Shown piece by piece: positions 5,344 through 6,864 of a stretch of DNA of 6,864 bases. The notes under the pieces were generated by a model that saw only the letters and a program-made list of their open reading frames with translations, was not told where the DNA came from and made no database searches. Origin of the DNA: an uncultured Rhodanobacteraceae bacterium (GTDB lineage Bacteria; Pseudomonadota; Gammaproteobacteria; Xanthomonadales; Ahniellaceae); contig CALMWD010000137.1 of the NCBI GenBank assembly GCA_937873105.1, forward strand, positions 1-6,864, read 5' to 3'. Every line of letters begins with the position of its first letter. Positions within the stretch are counted from its first letter, which is position 1. The position numbers and the translations under genes were made by a program.

Positions 5344-6864
5344 TCAGTCGCTCTTGCGCGTCAGCGCGTCACGCTTCGCGATCAGCTCGCGCAGGCGTTC
5401 GGCATCGCTGCCGTCCGCCAGGGCCTGGGTCATGCCGTTCAGGTCGGTGCCGCTGATGCCGACCTCCTTCATCAGCGACTCGATCAACGGCGCCTGGGCG
5501 CGATAACGCAACGCGCTGGACACGACCTGGTCGGCGAGGTTGCCGGACCCTGCCGCCGCCGCATCGCCGCCGTGGCCCGACCCGCCGCCGTTCAAACCCT
5601 CGACCTGGACGATCTTGATGCCGTCGATGGCCTCGATCGGCTTGACGCTCTCGCGGATGATGTCCGGCAGGTGGCGCAGCACGGCGAGCTTGATCTGCAA
5701 GGCGATCTGCTCGGCCGACAGCAGGTTCGCGGCCTCGTTCAGGCGACGCTGGCCTTCGGCGTCCACGGTGTAACGCTTCTCGGCGGCGTCCGCGCGCAGC
5801 TTTTCGGCCTCGGCATCGGCGGTCGCCGCGATGCGCTGGCGATCGGCCTCGGCATTCGCGAGCGTGCGCGTCGCCTCGGCCCGGTCGTTCGCCGCCTTCT
5901 TCTCGGCCTCGGCGGCGATCGTGACGCCGATCATCTCGCGCTCGGCCTGCTTGGCCGCTTCGACCAGCTCGATCTTCTTCGAACGCTCGGCGCGCTCGAC
6001 CTCGCGCACGGTATCGACCTGTTCCTGCGCCTGCACCGCGGCCGCACGCGCCTGGTCGGCCAGGGCCTGCGCTTCCGACTGCGCACGCGATTTCTCGGCG
6101 ATCGCGATCGCGCGTTCCTGTTCGGCCAGCTGTACCGCCTTCTGCTGCTCGATCTCGGCGGTCTGCACCGACTTCGCCTTGACGATGTCGCGTTCCTTCA
6201 ATTGCTGCTCGATGGCGATGCGCTGGTCCTGGATCGCGCGTTCCGCGGCGAGACGCGCGGCGTCGATCTGCTGCTGCGCGGCGATCTTGGCCTCTTCGGC
6301 CTCGCGCGTCTTCTCGGCCTGCTGGGTCGCGATCTCGGCCTGTTGCTGGGCGCGGCGCACTTCGATCTCGCGCTGCTGGGTCAGCTTGGCGTACTCCTCT
6401 TCGCGCGCCAGGGTCAGCTTCTGCTGCGCGGCGATCAGGTTCTTCTTCTGGATCTCGACCTCGGTGTCCTGCTGGATCTCGTTGCGCTTCTTGCGGCGCA
6501 GCTCGATCGCCTCGGTCAGCTTGGTCAGACCCTCGGCGTCGAAGGTGTTGTCCGGATTGAAGTATTCCTTGCTGGTCTGGTCGAGGCCGGTCAGCGACAC
6601 GGCCTCGAGTTCGAGGCCGTTCTTCAGCAGATCCTCGGACACCGCCTGCTGCACCTTCTGCACGAACAGGGTGCGCTGCTCGTGCAGCTCCTCCATGCCC
6701 ATCTCGGCTGCGACCGAGCGCAGCGCGTCGACGAACTTGCCCTCGACCAGGTCCTTCAGGGCTTCCGGCTCGATGGTCTTGCGGCCGAGCGTCTGCGCCG
6801 CGTGGGCGATCGACTCCTCGGTCGGCTGCACGCGCACGTAGAACTCGGCGGTGACGTCGACGCG
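5344..6864 (-). CDS. YqiK-type flotillin, C-terminal 506 residues (5' end outside window)
   Basis: Membrane-bound scaffold protein of the flotillin/SPFH group, thought to organise lipid microdomains in the inner membrane. The frame is open to the right edge (RVDVTAEFYVRVQPTEE...), so the GTG near 6837 is an internal codon and not the start. By comparison with E. coli YqiK, about 90-95 residues, including the membrane anchor, are missing. In fragment numbering, the SPFH domain runs to about 125, with KFVDALRSVAAEMGMEEL and NGLELEAVSLTGLDQTS typical of YqiK. A long Glu/Ala/Gln/Arg-rich coiled coil spans about 120-370. Then comes IDGIKIVQVEGLNGGG, a Gly/Ala/Ser linker (bases about 5540-5593), and a conserved end (NLADQVVSSALRYRAQAPLIESLM). 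Its stop lies 10 bases before the DUF1287 start. A YqiJ/NfeD-like partner gene is often found beside such genes and could lie just outside the window; that is not visible here. Confidence 0.93.
   Translation of the reverse strand, partial: RVDVTAEFYVRVQPTEESIAHAAQTLGRKTIEPEALKDLVEGKFVDALRSVAAEMGMEELHEQRTLFVQKVQQAVSEDLLKNGLELEAVSLTGLDQTSKEYFNPDNTFDAEGLTKLTEAIELRRKKRNEIQQDTEVEIQKKNLIAAQQKLTLAREEEYAKLTQQREIEVRRAQQQAEIATQQAEKTREAEEAKIAAQQQIDAARLAAERAIQDQRIAIEQQLKERDIVKAKSVQTAEIEQQKAVQLAEQERAIAIAEKSRAQSEAQALADQARAAAVQAQEQVDTVREVERAERSKKIELVEAAKQAEREMIGVTIAAEAEKKAANDRAEATRTLANAEADRQRIAATADAEAEKLRADAAEKRYTVDAEGQRRLNEAANLLSAEQIALQIKLAVLRHLPDIIRESVKPIEAIDGIKIVQVEGLNGGGSGHGGDAAAAGSGNLADQVVSSALRYRAQAPLIESLMKEVGISGTDLNGMTQALADGSDAERLRELIAKRDALTRKSD

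Noticed and set aside
4176..5456. Plus-strand open frame of 426 codons opposite the TonB-like and DUF1287 genes
   Set aside because: It spans several real genes and their gaps on the other strand, and its translation has no family features.
5760..6500. Possible DNA repeats in the flotillin gene (recurring GCCTCGGC/CTCGGC words)
   Set aside because: The spacing is irregular, and the words come from repeated Ala-Glu and Glu-Ala codons in the coiled coil; they are not tandem or dispersed repeats or a CRISPR array.
6835..6837. GTG as a start codon for the flotillin gene
   Set aside because: The frame is open to the window edge and the residues before it (RVDVTAEFYV) match the SPFH domain, so the real start is outside.
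5831..6841. Plus-strand open frame of 336 codons rich in Ser, Ala, Arg and Cys
   Set aside because: It is the antisense of the flotillin coiled coil; Glu, Ala and Gln codons read backwards give Ser, Arg and Cys runs. No domain and no start signals.

Overview
This is a GC-rich, tightly packed stretch of chromosome from what is most likely a gammaproteobacterium of the Lysobacterales (Xanthomonadales; a Rhodanobacter- or Dokdonella-like organism). The assignment is inferred from codon use, short intergenic gaps and the protein types: the long dCTP deaminase variant with an N-terminal IKSDHW segment, a TPR-diguanylate cyclase, and a small TonB-like periplasmic protein. I see no mobile element, RNA gene, CRISPR array or phage gene. 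No gene-free stretch exceeds 100 bases.

Layout, left to right. (1) The first 63 codons of rimO, the ribosomal protein S12 methylthiotransferase, run leftward off the window. (2) A 95-base divergent promoter region follows. (3) A rightward two-gene unit comes next: a membrane diguanylate cyclase with a periplasmic TPR sensor, overlapping by ATGA with a gene for a fused dienelactone hydrolase-HIT protein. (4) A leftward block fills the rest. In its direction of transcription it reads: a YqiK-type flotillin (5' end cut by the window edge), a secreted DUF1287 protein 10 bases later, a secreted TonB-C-terminal-like protein 72 bases later, and dcd (dCTP deaminase), which has its own likely promoter.

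How the genes may work together. The flotillin and DUF1287 genes look like one operon: a membrane microdomain scaffold with a periplasmic cysteine-hydrolase-like protein. The cyclase and the hydrolase-HIT fusion are very probably translationally coupled, though no shared pathway is known to me. rimO and dcd are housekeeping genes. The rightward and leftward blocks meet with no spacer: the two stop codons together form TGATCA.

I found no clearly new defence or biosynthetic system. The most unusual items are the dienelactone hydrolase-HIT fusion and its overlap with the cyclase gene, the flotillin-DUF1287 pairing, and the unanchored TonB-like protein with a charged helical tail.
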